A stretch of DNA of 64,000 nt from Saezia sanguinis (GTDB taxonomy: Bacteria; Pseudomonadota; Gammaproteobacteria; Burkholderiales; Burkholderiaceae_C): assembly GCF_003991585.1 (NCBI RefSeq), contig NZ_PQSP01000002.1, positions 124,001-188,000 on the forward strand, in the 5' to 3' direction. This document shows positions 9,100 to 18,849 of the stretch, one piece after another. Each line of letters begins with the position of its first letter. Position 1 is the stretch's first letter. Under the pieces are notes generated by a model that was not told the DNA's origin, did no database searches, and saw nothing but the letters and a program-made list of their open reading frames with translations. The position numbers and the translations under genes are program-made.

Positions 9100-9873
9100 T
9101 TAGCACTCTGAAGGGCGTTGTGGCCACTCTTCGCTGAGCGCATATCCTATGCCGCGAATGGTGCGGATGGCATCGGCATCCGGTGCAATTTCCCTGAGTT
9201 TGGAGCGCAGCGTTTTGATATGGGCATCTACCGTGCGGTCAAAGCTTTCGTTGCCCTGGTCCCATACGATCTGCAATAATTCCTCCCGTGAAAATACGCG
9301 CCCCGGACGTTGTATCAGCAGACGCAGCAGGCGGTATTCATAACGGGAAAGGTCAAGCTGCTTGCCGTAATAGCGGATCTGCATGCGTTGCTCGTCGTGC
9401 TCAAACGGCGCTGCCATGGCTGCATGGGCAGGCGTTTTTTCGCCAGAGGTTTCTGCCGGGAGTTCTGATGGTTTGAAATCAGCAGAAGCCCTTTTCTCCA
9501 GGCGGCGCAGGATGGTGCGCACACGTGCGACCAGTTCACGCGGAGAAAATGGTTTGGCAATATAGTCGTCAGCTCCCAGCTCCAGACCGGCAACCCGGTC
9601 AATTTCGTCACTGCGGGCCGTCAGAAACAGCATGGGAACCTGTGCCCCACCCGGAACAGCCTGAAGGCGGCGGAACAGCTCAAAGCCATGCATATCCGGC
9701 AGGCCAATATCCAGCACGACAAAAGCCGGCAGTTCGTTTTGAAACCGGGTCAGCGCTTCAGAGGCTGTTGCGCACCAGATTGGGGTAAAGCCGTCGGTTT
9801 CCAGTACGTACTGAATGGTGTCGGCAATGCTGGCTTCATCTTCCACAATCAGGATTTTAGGCGGGCTGGTCAT
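9100..9873 (-). CDS. creB: Response regulator CreB (OmpR family)
   Basis: The receiver domain (residues 5-122) has the acidic pair at Glu11-Asp12, phospho-acceptor Asp55 in VLDIGLPD, and the CreB-like run FLTARSDEIDRVAGLE followed by GADDYIAKPFSPRE. A longer than usual linker (about 128-160) precedes the winged-helix DNA-binding domain (about 165-250) with RTVDAHIKTLRSKLR and the C-terminal hairpin RGIGYAL. CreB binds TTCAC-N6-TTCAC tags. Two overlapping tags lie upstream of the VIT/vWA gene, so that operon is the likely local target. No creD-like gene is present in the window. creB is transcribed ahead of creC, with hemG 129 bp upstream. Confidence 0.93.
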   Translation of the reverse strand: MTSPPKILIVEDEASIADTIQYVLETDGFTPIWCATASEALTRFQNELPAFVVLDIGLPDMHGFELFRRLQAVPGGAQVPMLFLTARSDEIDRVAGLELGADDYIAKPFSPRELVARVRTILRRLEKRASADFKPSELPAETSGEKTPAHAAMAAPFEHDEQRMQIRYYGKQLDLSRYEYRLLRLLIQRPGRVFSREELLQIVWDQGNESFDRTVDAHIKTLRSKLREIAPDADAIRTIRGIGYALSEEWPQRPSEC

Positions 9874-10002
9874 GGTGTTCTTCGTTATTGAATCAATAGT
9901 CGCATTTTGCCAGCAATTGATCTAAAGGGATACGATTGTTTAGTGTCAACACACCCTAACCTGGGGGCGGAAGACCATGCCAGCGGAAATTCAGTTGCAC
10001 AT

Positions 10003-10608
10003 TTATTCTGAAAGGGGTTGGTTTGCCTGTTCGGTTTTCTGAGGCATTTGGGTGCCAAGCTGCTGGTGGATTTGCTGCGCCAGCATATGCACCTGTTCCC
10101 AATCGGTGTATTCATATTCCCGGCTGGTATCGGTATCGCCCTTCATCATGACCATGATCAGGCGAACCATAAAACGGTCGAAAAAATTGTAAATGGGGTA
10201 GCGCAGAGCGCCTGCCGTGATGCTGATGATAGACGGTTTCCAACCGGTTTTCGCAAGCAGTTTGCGGGTATAGCTGTTGGTTTCAATCTGGCGTTTTTCC
10301 TGCCGGCGGGCGATCAGGCAGACGGGTACAAAAACGCTGAGCTTTTGATTGAGTGCGGCCAGGTTCTGTTGTACAAATGCTTTCACACGCCGGTGAAAGT
10401 GACCGTAACGGATGGAGGCAACAATCACAATGGCAGCGTAATTGTCCAGCGGTTGGGCCAAGGTGACCAGTTTTTCGATGTTTTGCAGTGTGCAGATGTG
10501 TCCTGAACTGTTCAGGTGTCCGGCTAAACGTTCTGCAATGGTACGGCTTTGTCCGAAGCGGCTTGAATACAGCAGTAAAACCGGTGCATAAGATATGTCT
10601 TGGTACAT
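10003..10608 (-). CDS. hemG: Menaquinone-dependent protoporphyrinogen IX dehydrogenase HemG
   Basis: This is a flavodoxin-fold protein of about 201 residues. It has the FMN phosphate loop near LLLYSSRFGQSRT, the HemG family motif VASIRYGHFHRRV, the stretch IARRQEKRQIETNSYTRK, and GALRYPIYNFFDRFMVRLIM followed by YTDWEQV, all matching Escherichia coli HemG. The enzyme oxidises protoporphyrinogen IX to protoporphyrin IX and passes electrons to quinone, so heme can be made without oxygen. In-frame ATGs lie at 10608, 10641 and 10671; the last abuts the ffh stop codon. I prefer 10608 because the first 21 residues of the longer form are low-complexity and unlike the family. No strong ribosome site favours any of them. 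Confidence 0.88.
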   Translation of the reverse strand: MYQDISYAPVLLLYSSRFGQSRTIAERLAGHLNSSGHICTLQNIEKLVTLAQPLDNYAAIVIVASIRYGHFHRRVKAFVQQNLAALNQKLSVFVPVCLIARRQEKRQIETNSYTRKLLAKTGWKPSIISITAGALRYPIYNFFDRFMVRLIMVMMKGDTDTSREYEYTDWEQVHMLAQQIHQQLGTQMPQKTEQANQPLSE

Positions 10609-10671
10609 GGCTGGTGCAGTATTTGAAGTGGATAAAAACATCGCGGCCGATGCCGCTGTACTGTTTTGCAT

Positions 10672-12030
10672 TTACATGCCGGGCAGGCCTTTCATGCCAC
10701 CCAGGCGGCGCATCATTTTCATGAGCCCGCCGCCTTTCATTTTTTTCATGACATCGCGCATCTGCTCGTATTCTTTCAGCAGGCGATTCACCTCCTGTAC
10801 CTGTACCCCTGCGCCAGCGGCAATTCTGCGTTTGCGTGAGGCTTTAATGAGGTCCGGCTTGCGGCGTTCCTGTGCCGTCATGCTGTTGATAATCCCTTCT
10901 TTACGGGCAATATCCTTTTCGGCTTTGCCCATGTCAAGGTTCTGTGCACGGGAAGCCAGGGCATCGGGCAGTTTGTCGAGAAATCCGGACAGGCCGCCCA
11001 TATTTTTCATTTGGGAGATTTGTTGCCGGAAGTCTTCCAGCGTGAACTCGCCACCTTCTTTGACTTTGGACGCCAGTTTTTGAGCGGCTTGCATGTCGAC
11101 GCTTTTATGCACTTCTTCAACCAGCGCCACAATATCGCCCATGCCAAGTACCCGGCCGGCATGGCGTTTGGCATCAAATACCTCCAGCCCGTCGAGTTTT
11201 TCGGACACCCCTACAAATTTAATGGGGGCTCCGGTGATGGTTTTCACTGAGAGCGCGGCACCACCGCGGGAGTCACCATCCAGCTTGGTGAGCACAATGC
11301 CTGTTAAGGGTAATGCCTCCTTGAACGCTTTGGCGGTGTTGATGGCGTCCTGCCCCTGCATCGCGTCTACCACAAACAGGGTTTCAGCTGGATTGAGGAC
11401 GGTATGCAGCTCGCGGATTTCCTGCATCAGGGTTTCGTCAATAGCCAGCCGTCCAGCCGTGTCAACGATCAGCACATCAAAAAAATGTTTTTTCGCATAA
11501 TCCAGTGCCGCTGTGGCAATGGTTGCGGGTTTTTGATCTGGCGAGCTGGCAAACCAGGTTGCGCCGGCTTGCTGGGTGACCGTTTCCAACTGTTGAATTG
11601 CGGCTGGGCGATAAACGTCCGCTGAGACGGTCAGGACTTTTTTCTTGCGTTTATCCTGCAGCAGTTTGGCCAGTTTGCCGGTGGTTGTTGTTTTTCCGGC
11701 ACCTTGCAGGCCGGCCATCAGAATCACTGCCGGGGGCTGCACTGACAGGTTGATGTCTGAAATGCCATCGCCCATGGTAGCGGCGAGTTCTTTTTCCACC
11801 ACCCCGACCAGTGCCTGCCCAGGGGTGAGCGAGCCGATAACATCCTGCCCCAGCGCTTTTTCTTTGACGCGTGCAATGAACTCTCTGACAACAGGCAGCG
11901 CAACGTCTGCTTCCAGCAGCGCCATACGCACCTCGCGCAACATATCGGCGATATTGGTTTCTGTGATGCGGGCCTGTCCTCGCATTTGTTTGACGATGTG
12001 GGCAAGCTTGGTGCTGAGTGTGGATGCCAT
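10672..12030 (-). CDS. ffh: Signal recognition particle protein Ffh
   Basis: The 452-residue product has the N domain (1-85), the SRP GTPase G domain with GLQGAGKTTTTGKL, DTAGR and TKLDGDSRGG, and the Met-rich M domain that binds 4.5S RNA (about 325-452, ending RLGGMKGLPGM). Ffh recognises signal sequences emerging from the ribosome and delivers inner-membrane proteins to FtsY. The start at 12030 (MASTLSTKLAHIVKQ) matches the usual Ffh N-terminus and length; the open frame continues to 12117 but the extra residues are unlike the family. Its stop codon is directly followed by the longest possible hemG start. Confidence 0.97.
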   Translation of the reverse strand: MASTLSTKLAHIVKQMRGQARITETNIADMLREVRMALLEADVALPVVREFIARVKEKALGQDVIGSLTPGQALVGVVEKELAATMGDGISDINLSVQPPAVILMAGLQGAGKTTTTGKLAKLLQDKRKKKVLTVSADVYRPAAIQQLETVTQQAGATWFASSPDQKPATIATAALDYAKKHFFDVLIVDTAGRLAIDETLMQEIRELHTVLNPAETLFVVDAMQGQDAINTAKAFKEALPLTGIVLTKLDGDSRGGAALSVKTITGAPIKFVGVSEKLDGLEVFDAKRHAGRVLGMGDIVALVEEVHKSVDMQAAQKLASKVKEGGEFTLEDFRQQISQMKNMGGLSGFLDKLPDALASRAQNLDMGKAEKDIARKEGIINSMTAQERRKPDLIKASRKRRIAAGAGVQVQEVNRLLKEYEQMRDVMKKMKGGGLMKMMRRLGGMKGLPGM

Positions 12031-12378
12031 GCGTGTTCTGATCAAAAGAATGAAATGACGGCCAAAACCCGGCCTTATTGAGGGGCTATAAAATCGGAAT
12101 AGCCAGTAGCAGATCAATAAGTACTGGAAGGTTCAGCCTCCAGCAAGTATTATATGTGAGGCAACCAATAAGCTTAAGTAAGTGTATTTAAAGCCATTTC
12201 GCACGGTATATGGGGTGCAGTATTTTGTGGATGAATGCGACATAATTGTTATGGACAAAAATGTCACTGGAGTGCTTGCCTTGTATTTGAAATCGAAAAT
12301 ATGTGACAAATTTGTCTAAACCGGTGAAAAATAAAACATCAAAAACGGTTTTTTAGCACGGTTGAATGAAAGCAGATT
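12031..12378. other. Intergenic region between divergent ffh and the PP0621-pilSR cluster
   Basis: No credible gene is seen. An imperfect hairpin centred near 12135 (CTGGAAGG / GCCTCCAG) lies in the ffh leader on the minus strand. TAAACCG and CGGTTTTTTA pair around a long loop near 12316-12353. Promoters for both directions must lie here, but no convincing -35/-10 pair stands out. Confidence 0.4.
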
Positions 12379-12645
12379 ATGGGTATCTTGTTGAAATTGT
12401 TTATTTTTTTCATGGCGATCTGTGTTGGGGCGATGATATGGCGCGTGAATTGCATGAAGAAAATACAGGTAAGAAAAGCAAAGCTATCTCAAAAGGACCA
12501 TCCGCATCGGCAACCTCAAACGATTTCAGGTTGCCTGTACTGTGGCGTTTTTATACCTCAGGGTGCTGCTGTTGCAGGTTCTGGCGGTGTGTATTGCTGT
12601 AAAGCACATCAAAAGCTCCATGAACAAACATTAACAAACAAATGA
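12379..12645 (+). CDS. PP0621 family protein, membrane-anchored with C-terminal zinc-binding motif
   Basis: This 88-residue protein has an N-terminal membrane segment (about 4-21), a short basic linker, and a C-terminal metal-binding motif CLYCGVFIPQG followed by YCCKAH, i.e. CxxC then Cys-Cys-x-x-His. That layout matches the PP0621 family of uncharacterised proteins encoded just upstream of pilS in many beta- and gammaproteobacteria. The function is unknown; the conserved neighbourhood suggests a link to type IV pilus control. It ends 10 bp before the pilS start, so the two genes are probably co-transcribed. Confidence 0.75.
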   Translation: MGILLKLFIFFMAICVGAMIWRVNCMKKIQVRKAKLSQKDHPHRQPQTISGCLYCGVFIPQGAAVAGSGGVYCCKAHQKLHEQTLTNK

Positions 12646-12655
12646 TAGGTTGACT

Positions 12656-14425
12656 GTGGAGAAGGAGCAATTCACTTTATTTCGCGATCTTCAGCAGGAA
12701 GATGCCTCTGCTTCATCGGTGCGGTTGTGGAGTGTTTTTCTGACAGCCAGAATCGCACTGGCCATGGTGCTGGTGCTGATTCAGGCAACGCTGCATTCCA
12801 TACAGGCCAGTAGTGGAGAGTCTAGAGCCGATTGGATCATGACGATCCCGTTGGTTGTCTATTTTGTTGAGACGATTATCGTACGGTGGATGCTGAGCAA
12901 AGGCTTATGGCGTCATCAGCGGTTATGGTTATGGGTGCTGACCGTCGGTGTGGACCTGCTGACGTTCTCGTGGCTGTACTGGAGCGGTACCGATACAAAC
13001 AGCTATTTGTCGCTGTTCATGTTCTGTATCCTGATGGTGGCATCTCTGGGGCCGCGCTGGCTGATTTATCTGGTATGCTTGTTTGCCGCAGGTTTGCTGC
13101 TGCTGCGCAGCGGTCTTTTGCAGGATAACTTTCAGGCGCCTGCAGACTTTATTGGCATCCGGCCTGTATTGCTGGCCAGTCTGGGGCTGTTTGCATTAGG
13201 AGAGCTGATTTTTCAACTGGCCAATCGCATGCGCCGGGAAGAGCATCGCGCCTATGAGGGTATATCCAGCGCCAGGCTGCAGCAAGTCCTGAATCAGATG
13301 ATTGTGGCAGAGATGGGCATGGGTGTTGTGGTGGCAGATCATGAGGCGCAGCTAAAAATGGTTAACCCGGCAGCAGCAGCATTGATTACAGGCAAAGAGT
13401 TGCAGTCGGAGACAACTGATTTGCTGCCGGTACTGAATGATGCATCGGGGTGGAAGCAATTGCAGGAAGTGGTGAAAACCTTGTTTGCAAATGATGTGGG
13501 GAGCCGTTGGCTGGTATTTGACTTTATGCTTGAGCAGGGGTCGCAGGGTGGTCGCCTGTTGCAGATCAAGGGACGACTGTTGGAAACCGGGGGGGCTGAG
13601 GGCCAGCGGCTGTGTGTCTTATTTCTGTCAGACATGCGTGAAGTGGACCGGCGTATGCAGCAGGAAAAGCTGGCGGCCATGGGGCGCATGTCTGCCAGTA
13701 TTGCCCACGAAATACGCAACCCTCTGGCAACCATCACTTCTGCCAATACGTTGTTGTCTGAAGGCCTGCATGACAAAGGTAGCTTGCGGTTAACTGAAAT
13801 GATTTCCACCAATGCACAGCGTTTAGCCCGAATTGTTAAAGATGTATTGGATGTGGCCCATATGCAGGAAGGCGGAGAGGTTGAAGCCATTGACCTGCTG
13901 TTTGCATTGCCTGAAATTGTGAGAGACTGGGCGCGCAACAACCAGCAGATGCATCGCGTCGCAACCAAATGGCCGGATGATATTTTCGGTGTATTCATTG
14001 CTTTTGACGAAGAACATTTGCGCCGGGTCTTGATCAATCTGCTGGACAATGCGGCGCGCTATGCCAGTCAGGAGTCCGACGCCATTGTGGTCTCTTGCCA
14101 GGTATACCAACTTGCCGATAATGAAATTGTGCGGGTGTCGGTGTACAGCGATGGGGCGGAATTGGCAGTATCAACAGAAAAATCACTGTTTGAGCCATTC
14201 TTTTCCACAGAGGTTCGCGGTACCGGGTTGGGCTTGTATATTTGCCGCAGCTTGTGCAACCGGTATGGCGCCAGTCTGGATTACCAGCGTATAGATTTAG
14301 ACCGGCAGGGGGTCCTGCGTGGCTATAACGAATTTTATATTACAGCCAACCGGGTCGATCCGTTGCCGGGTGAAACTAAAATATTAATAGAACAAACGCG
14401 CCATCAATGGCCGGAAGAGGAATAG
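12656..14425 (+). CDS. pilS: Sensor histidine kinase PilS
   Basis: The N-terminus holds about six membrane segments (roughly residues 25-190), typical of PilS, followed by a PAS-like region, then HisKA with phospho-acceptor His351 in SIAHEIRNPLATI and a HATPase domain with NLLDNAARYA and GTGLGLYICR. PilS works with PilR to control pilin transcription, reading pilin levels in the membrane in Pseudomonas. I choose the GTG at 12656, which has AGGT a few bases upstream; the in-frame TTG at 12650 overlaps that ribosome site. Next downstream is pilR, 3 bp away. Confidence 0.9.
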   Translation: MEKEQFTLFRDLQQEDASASSVRLWSVFLTARIALAMVLVLIQATLHSIQASSGESRADWIMTIPLVVYFVETIIVRWMLSKGLWRHQRLWLWVLTVGVDLLTFSWLYWSGTDTNSYLSLFMFCILMVASLGPRWLIYLVCLFAAGLLLLRSGLLQDNFQAPADFIGIRPVLLASLGLFALGELIFQLANRMRREEHRAYEGISSARLQQVLNQMIVAEMGMGVVVADHEAQLKMVNPAAAALITGKELQSETTDLLPVLNDASGWKQLQEVVKTLFANDVGSRWLVFDFMLEQGSQGGRLLQIKGRLLETGGAEGQRLCVLFLSDMREVDRRMQQEKLAAMGRMSASIAHEIRNPLATITSANTLLSEGLHDKGSLRLTEMISTNAQRLARIVKDVLDVAHMQEGGEVEAIDLLFALPEIVRDWARNNQQMHRVATKWPDDIFGVFIAFDEEHLRRVLINLLDNAARYASQESDAIVVSCQVYQLADNEIVRVSVYSDGAELAVSTEKSLFEPFFSTEVRGTGLGLYICRSLCNRYGASLDYQRIDLDRQGVLRGYNEFYITANRVDPLPGETKILIEQTRHQWPEEE

Positions 14426-14428
14426 CAT

Positions 14429-15955
14429 ATGACAATGGGGTCGATTTTGGTTGTGGATGATGAGCCCGATCTACGGGCTGTTTATGAACTGGCATTGGTT
14501 CGGGAAGGATATGATGTGGATACGGCCGGGACCGTGTCTGATGCGCGTGAGTTGTTGTTGAAGAACCAGTATCAGGTGATGATTACCGATATGCGCCTGC
14601 CAGATGGCCTGGGGATTGAGCTGGTCAGAATGGTGGGAGAAAACAACCGGCCGGAGAAATGTCTGGTGGTGACTGCTTATGGCTCGGCTGAAAATGCCGT
14701 GGAAGCGCTGAAGGCCGGTGCGTTTGATTACCTGACCAAGCCTGTGAATCTGAAACAGTTGCGGCAAATTGTTGCCACAGCCATCCATATCGAAGGTGGC
14801 GGACATGCGGTTGCCCCCAATTCAGCGCCGGGTGCCAAATCGCCACCACCTGATGCGGCGGTTGCGACCAGGCAATTACTGGGGCATTCGGCGGTTATGC
14901 AGCAGGTGCGCAATGTCATTGCGAAGGTTGCGCCCACCATGGCGCCTGTGCTGGTGCTGGGGGAGTCGGGGACGGGTAAGGAACTGGTCGCACATGCCAT
15001 TCACCAGAGTTCACACCGTGCGGATGGTCCGTTCATAGCGGTTAACTGCGGTGCCATTCCTGAAAACCTGATGGAAGCTGAATTTTTTGGTTACCGTAAA
15101 GGGGCGTTTACAGGAGCGAATGAGGACCGCGCGGGGTTGTTTGCATCGGCGGCAAACGGCACCCTGTTTCTGGATGAAATCGGAGAGTTGCCATTGGCCA
15201 TGCAGGCCAAGCTCCTGCGTGTGATTCAGGAACGTGCCGTGCGACCTGTGGGAGCCAATATCGAAGAAGCGGTAGATGTCCGCATTATCAGTGCAACACA
15301 CCGCAAGCTGGCTGAAGAGGTCAAAAAAGGGCGCTTCCGACAGGATTTGTTTTACCGTTTGAATGTCATTGAAGTGCTGGTGCCTCCTTTGAGAGACCGG
15401 CAGGGGGATATTGAGGAAATTGCCCAGTACATATTGCAAAGAATATGCCGTGAATCAGGCTTGTCTGCGCCACCCAAATTAACGCCCGAAGCATTGCAGG
15501 CGTTGATGAGTTATGGTTTCCCGGGGAATGTGCGTGAACTGGAAAATATTTTGCACCGTGCAGTGGCTTTGAGCAACGGGGTTGTGATTACAAGAGAAGA
15601 CTTGTCTTTGGTACACGCCCCAGGTTCAGCATCTGCGGCGGAGCCTGCCACACATGCTGAACAGATGACCGAACATGTTTTAGCCGAAGCGAAAAATATG
15701 CCGTCTCTGCCGGTTGCGCCGGTCGTGGCTGCTGGCGCGGTTCTTCGTTCTTCTGATGAGCCATTGCCAACCAACTTGAGTGATCATCTCGACCAGATTG
15801 AGCGGGGTATGCTGGTACGTGCATTGGAGATGCATAATTTTAACCGTACAGCCGCTGCTGCTCAGTTGGGTTTAACGCTCAGGCAGATCCGCTATCGCAT
15901 GGAGCGTTTGGGGATTGATGTGCCGGAGTCCAGGGATAACGATAATGCCTGCTGA
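14429..15955 (+). CDS. pilR: Sigma-54-dependent response regulator PilR
   Basis: The 508-residue protein has a receiver domain (1-120) with Asp10/Asp11 and phospho-acceptor Asp54, and a central AAA+ sigma-54 interaction domain (about 145-390) with Walker A GESGTGKE, the sigma-54 contact loop GAFTGA and Walker [10 protein letters not shown]. After an Ala/Pro-rich linker comes a C-terminal Fis-type helix-turn-helix (about 465-500, [20 protein letters not shown]). PilR activates sigma-54 promoters, classically pilA. The start ATG at 14429 has GAGG about 8 bases upstream. The reading frame overlaps the start of ampD by 11 bp. Confidence 0.93.
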   Translation: MTMGSILVVDDEPDLRAVYELALVREGYDVDTAGTVSDARELLLKNQYQVMITDMRLPDGLGIELVRMVGENNRPEKCLVVTAYGSAENAVEALKAGAFDYLTKPVNLKQLRQIVATAIHIEGGGHAVAPNSAPGAKSPPPDAAVATRQLLGHSAVMQQVRNVIAKVAPTMAPVLVLGESGTGKELVAHAIHQSSHRADGPFIAVNCGAIPENLMEAEFFGYRKGAFTGANEDRAGLFASAANGTLFLDEIGELPLAMQAKLLRVIQERAVRPVGANIEEAVDVRIISATHRKLAEEVKKGRFRQDLFYRLNVIEVLVPPLRDRQGDIEEIAQYILQRICRESGLSAPPKLTPEALQALMSYGFPGNVRELENILHRAVALSNGVVITREDLSLVHAPGSASAAEPATHAEQMTEHVLAEAKNMPSLPVAPVVAAGAVLRSSDEPLPTNLSDHLDQIERGMLVRALEMHNFNRTAAAAQLGLTLRQIRYRMERLGIDVPESRDNDNAC

Positions 15956-16523
15956 CACGATACTTTGGCAGGACGGCTGGTATCGTTATGCCAAACATAT
16001 CCGTTCACCCAATTTCGGGCAGCGGCCTGATAGTGTGTTGCCGGAACTGGTGGTGCTTCATTCCATCAGCCTGCCGCCGGGGGTTTTTGGTAATGGTGCA
16101 ATTGAAGCCCTGTTTTTGAATCAGCTGGACTGGTCGGCACATTCTTATTATGAAAAAATCCGTGGGACAACGGTCTCTTCTCATTTTGTCATAGACCGCC
16201 ACGGTGTATTGACACAATACGTTTCATGCAACCAGCGGGCGTGGCATGCCGGGCGCTCCTGCTGGCAGGGGCGGTCAGAGTGCAATGACTGGTCCATCGG
16301 AGTCGAACTGGAAGGACTGGAAGGGTTGCAGTTTGAGGATTTTCAATACGAAACACTCTCTGCCTTGATTGGGGCGCTGTGTGAGTGCTATCCGATTACC
16401 TGGGTGGCAGGGCACGAACATATTGCGCCGGAAAGAAAACAAGACCCTGGTCCTGGTTTTGACTGGACACGATTAAAAGCCATGACTGGCCTGTCATCAC
16501 AGGCGTTTCCTCCCGAGGTATAA
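15945..16523 (+). CDS. ampD: 1,6-anhydro-N-acetylmuramyl-L-alanine amidase AmpD
   Basis: The 192-residue amidase_2 enzyme has the zinc and catalytic positions of AmpD: His in [14 protein letters not shown], Glu in [10 protein letters not shown], and His, Lys and Asp in [27 protein letters not shown] and [10 protein letters not shown] are further family motifs. AmpD is cytoplasmic and removes the peptide from anhydro-muropeptides during wall recycling; its loss typically derepresses AmpR-controlled beta-lactamases. The start at 15945 lies within the 3' end of pilR, preceded by AGGGAT, which suggests translational coupling. A frame extending upstream to 15915 is unlikely to be used. Confidence 0.95.
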   Translation: MPADTILWQDGWYRYAKHIRSPNFGQRPDSVLPELVVLHSISLPPGVFGNGAIEALFLNQLDWSAHSYYEKIRGTTVSSHFVIDRHGVLTQYVSCNQRAWHAGRSCWQGRSECNDWSIGVELEGLEGLQFEDFQYETLSALIGALCECYPITWVAGHEHIAPERKQDPGPGFDWTRLKAMTGLSSQAFPPEV

Positions 16524-16637
16524 AACTCTGGTGCTGTGACCGGATGATTCTGCAAAGGATGGGTTTTATCCCGCGACCTTTTTTTAAACAGCGGTGCAAT
16601 GCAATGTGGATGGTGGGGGTTATCCGCCAGCAGCATT

Positions 16638-18182
16638 TCAATTTCGAATGTGCAGTGCACGCCGGTACTGAATGGCTTCGGACAGATGCTCCGTTGTAAC
16701 CTGCTGGCTTTGTGCCAGATCTGCAATGGTGCGTGCAACACGCAAAACCCGGTGAAAGCTGCGCGCACTCCAGCCCAGTTGCGTGGCTGCGCGTTGTAAA
16801 AATTGAGCTGACGATGAATTGAGCTTGCAGGCGTGGTCAAGCTGCTTGCCGGATAACTTGTGGTTGGTATGGCCCTGCCGTTGTATTTGAATGTCTAACG
16901 CCTGTGTAACACGTGCAGCAATATGGGCGCTGGATTCTGCTACTGAAGGGTGCATCAGTTCTGAAGGAGGCAAAGCGCTGACTTCTACCTGCATGTCAAT
17001 GCGGTCCAGAAACGGACCAGAAAGCTTGTTCTGGTAACGGGTAATCTGGTCTGGCGTACAGCGGCAATGGTGCGCGGTATCGCCAAGGTAGCCACAGGGG
17101 CAGGGGTTCATGGCGGCAATCAGTTGAAACTGGGCCGGGTATCGTGCCCGCTGAGCTGCCCTGACGATGGTGATCTCACCGGTTTCAAGCGGTTCACGCA
17201 GTGCCTCCAGCGCATTGCGTGGAAATTCGGGCAATTCATCCAGAAAAAGCACGCCATGGTGCGCCAAAGAAATTTCACCTGGCCTGGGGGGAATGCTGCC
17301 GCCAACCAGCGCGACGGCAGAGCATGAGTGATGTGGCGATCTGAAAGGCCGCTGGCGCCAGTGTTTCAGATCCAGATGGCCATCCACACTGGCGATGGCA
17401 GCGGTTTCCAGCGCCTCTTCAATGCTCAGTGTTGGCAAAATGGTGCACAGACGTTGCGCCAGCATCGATTTGCCGGTGCCTGGCGGTCCCACCAGCAGTA
17501 AAGAGTGCCGCCCCGCAGCGGCGATTTCAAGTGCCCGTTTGGCGGTCGTTTGTCCGTGCACTTCGCTCAGGTCAATGCCATAGTCTGGTGCTATCGGAGC
17601 ATGTTCTGGTTGTATGCGGGTGCATCCGGCTGTGGCCGAAGCGTCTGAAGCCATACCTTGACGACATCCAGAAATAAGAAACTGCACCACATCTGTCAGA
17701 TGTTGGGCCGCATAAACCTCAATATGGGTGACCAACGCGGCTTCATGCGCACTGTGGGCAGGCAGTATCAGGGCACGCTGCTGCTGTTTGTGTTGTTGCA
17801 GTGCCATGCTCAAGGCACCCCGGATCGGGCGCAATTCGCCCCCCAGCGAGAGTTCGCCAGCAAATTCATAGCCGTCGAAAACAGCAGGGTCCAGTTGCCC
17901 CGATGCAGCCAGAATGCCGAGCGCGATCGGCAGGTCAAACCGGCCGGAATCTTTGGGCAGGTCTGCCGGTGCCAGATTCACGGTTATTCGTTTATTGCTG
18001 GGGAATTCAAAACCGCTATTGATCAGTGCTGAGCGCACACGCTCCCGGGCTTCTTTGACCTCTGTATCTGCCAGGCCCACCAATGTGAAGCTGGGCAACC
18101 CATTGGCTAAATGGACTTCAACGGTGACTTCAGGTGCCTGAATGCCAATGACTGCACGACTGTGGAGGATTGCAAGACTCAT
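16638..18182 (-). CDS. comM: ComM/YifB family AAA+ ATPase (Mg-chelatase-like)
   Basis: The 514-residue protein has the N-terminal ChlI domain (1-125, starting MSLAILHSRAVIGIQAPEV), the AAA+ core with Walker A GPPGTGKSMLAQRL and Walker B GVLFLDELPEF, a zinc-like cysteine cluster PCPCGYLGD, and the C-terminal Mg-chelatase helical domain. In Vibrio, ComM is a hexameric helicase that drives branch migration during natural transformation. It sits next to the pilS/pilR pilus regulators, which fits but does not prove competence. The start at 18182 matches the family N-terminus; the frame is open upstream to 18380, across the NtrC site. Confidence 0.93.
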   Translation of the reverse strand: MSLAILHSRAVIGIQAPEVTVEVHLANGLPSFTLVGLADTEVKEARERVRSALINSGFEFPSNKRITVNLAPADLPKDSGRFDLPIALGILAASGQLDPAVFDGYEFAGELSLGGELRPIRGALSMALQQHKQQQRALILPAHSAHEAALVTHIEVYAAQHLTDVVQFLISGCRQGMASDASATAGCTRIQPEHAPIAPDYGIDLSEVHGQTTAKRALEIAAAGRHSLLLVGPPGTGKSMLAQRLCTILPTLSIEEALETAAIASVDGHLDLKHWRQRPFRSPHHSCSAVALVGGSIPPRPGEISLAHHGVLFLDELPEFPRNALEALREPLETGEITIVRAAQRARYPAQFQLIAAMNPCPCGYLGDTAHHCRCTPDQITRYQNKLSGPFLDRIDMQVEVSALPPSELMHPSVAESSAHIAARVTQALDIQIQRQGHTNHKLSGKQLDHACKLNSSSAQFLQRAATQLGWSARSFHRVLRVARTIADLAQSQQVTTEHLSEAIQYRRALHIRN

Positions 18183-18218
18183 GTTTGCACCAATTCTGGG
18201 AGGTTTGTGTGAGTGGCA

Positions 18219-18235
18219 TGCACATGATTTGTGCA
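18219..18235 (+). promoter_or_regulatory. NtrC-binding site upstream of glnK-amtB
   Basis: The 17-base element reads TGCACATGATTTGTGCA, with perfect TGCAC/GTGCA arms at the spacing of the NtrC consensus. A second, half-conserved copy (TGCACCA then CTGG) is at 18186-18202. Both lie 125-170 bases upstream of a sigma-54 promoter, a normal enhancer distance. Confidence 0.8.
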
Positions 18236-18358
18236 TTGCAACATATTGGAGATACTTGATTTTAACGTCTGCAACACAGATAAAACAGTTGGATTCATTT
18301 TCACGCACATTCTGATAAAGAAAGAACACGGACGTTTGAGCAAGGTGAAATTTCAGGC

Positions 18359-18374
18359 TGGCATGATTTCTGCA
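18359..18374 (+). promoter_or_regulatory. Sigma-54 promoter of glnK-amtB
   Basis: TGGCATGATTTCTGCA matches the sigma-54 consensus TGGCACG-N4-TTGCA with the required GG and GC doublets 10 bases apart. Transcription would begin near 18386, giving a leader of about 105 bases. Confidence 0.85.
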
Positions 18375-18457
18375 AAACAATACTCAGAATATCTTTTTGA
18401 AGGTTAACGCCTCTCATGCTTTCAGCGGCGGAATGCCCTTCAGAAAGAAGTAGATGA

Positions 18458-18832
<375 letters not shown>

Positions 18833-18849
18833 TGGAAGTGGGGATTGAC

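Noticed and set aside
12270..12290. Possible sigma-54 promoter upstream of PP0621/pilS
   Set aside because: TGGAGTGCTTGCC looks similar, but the GG and GC doublets are 7 rather than 10 bases apart.
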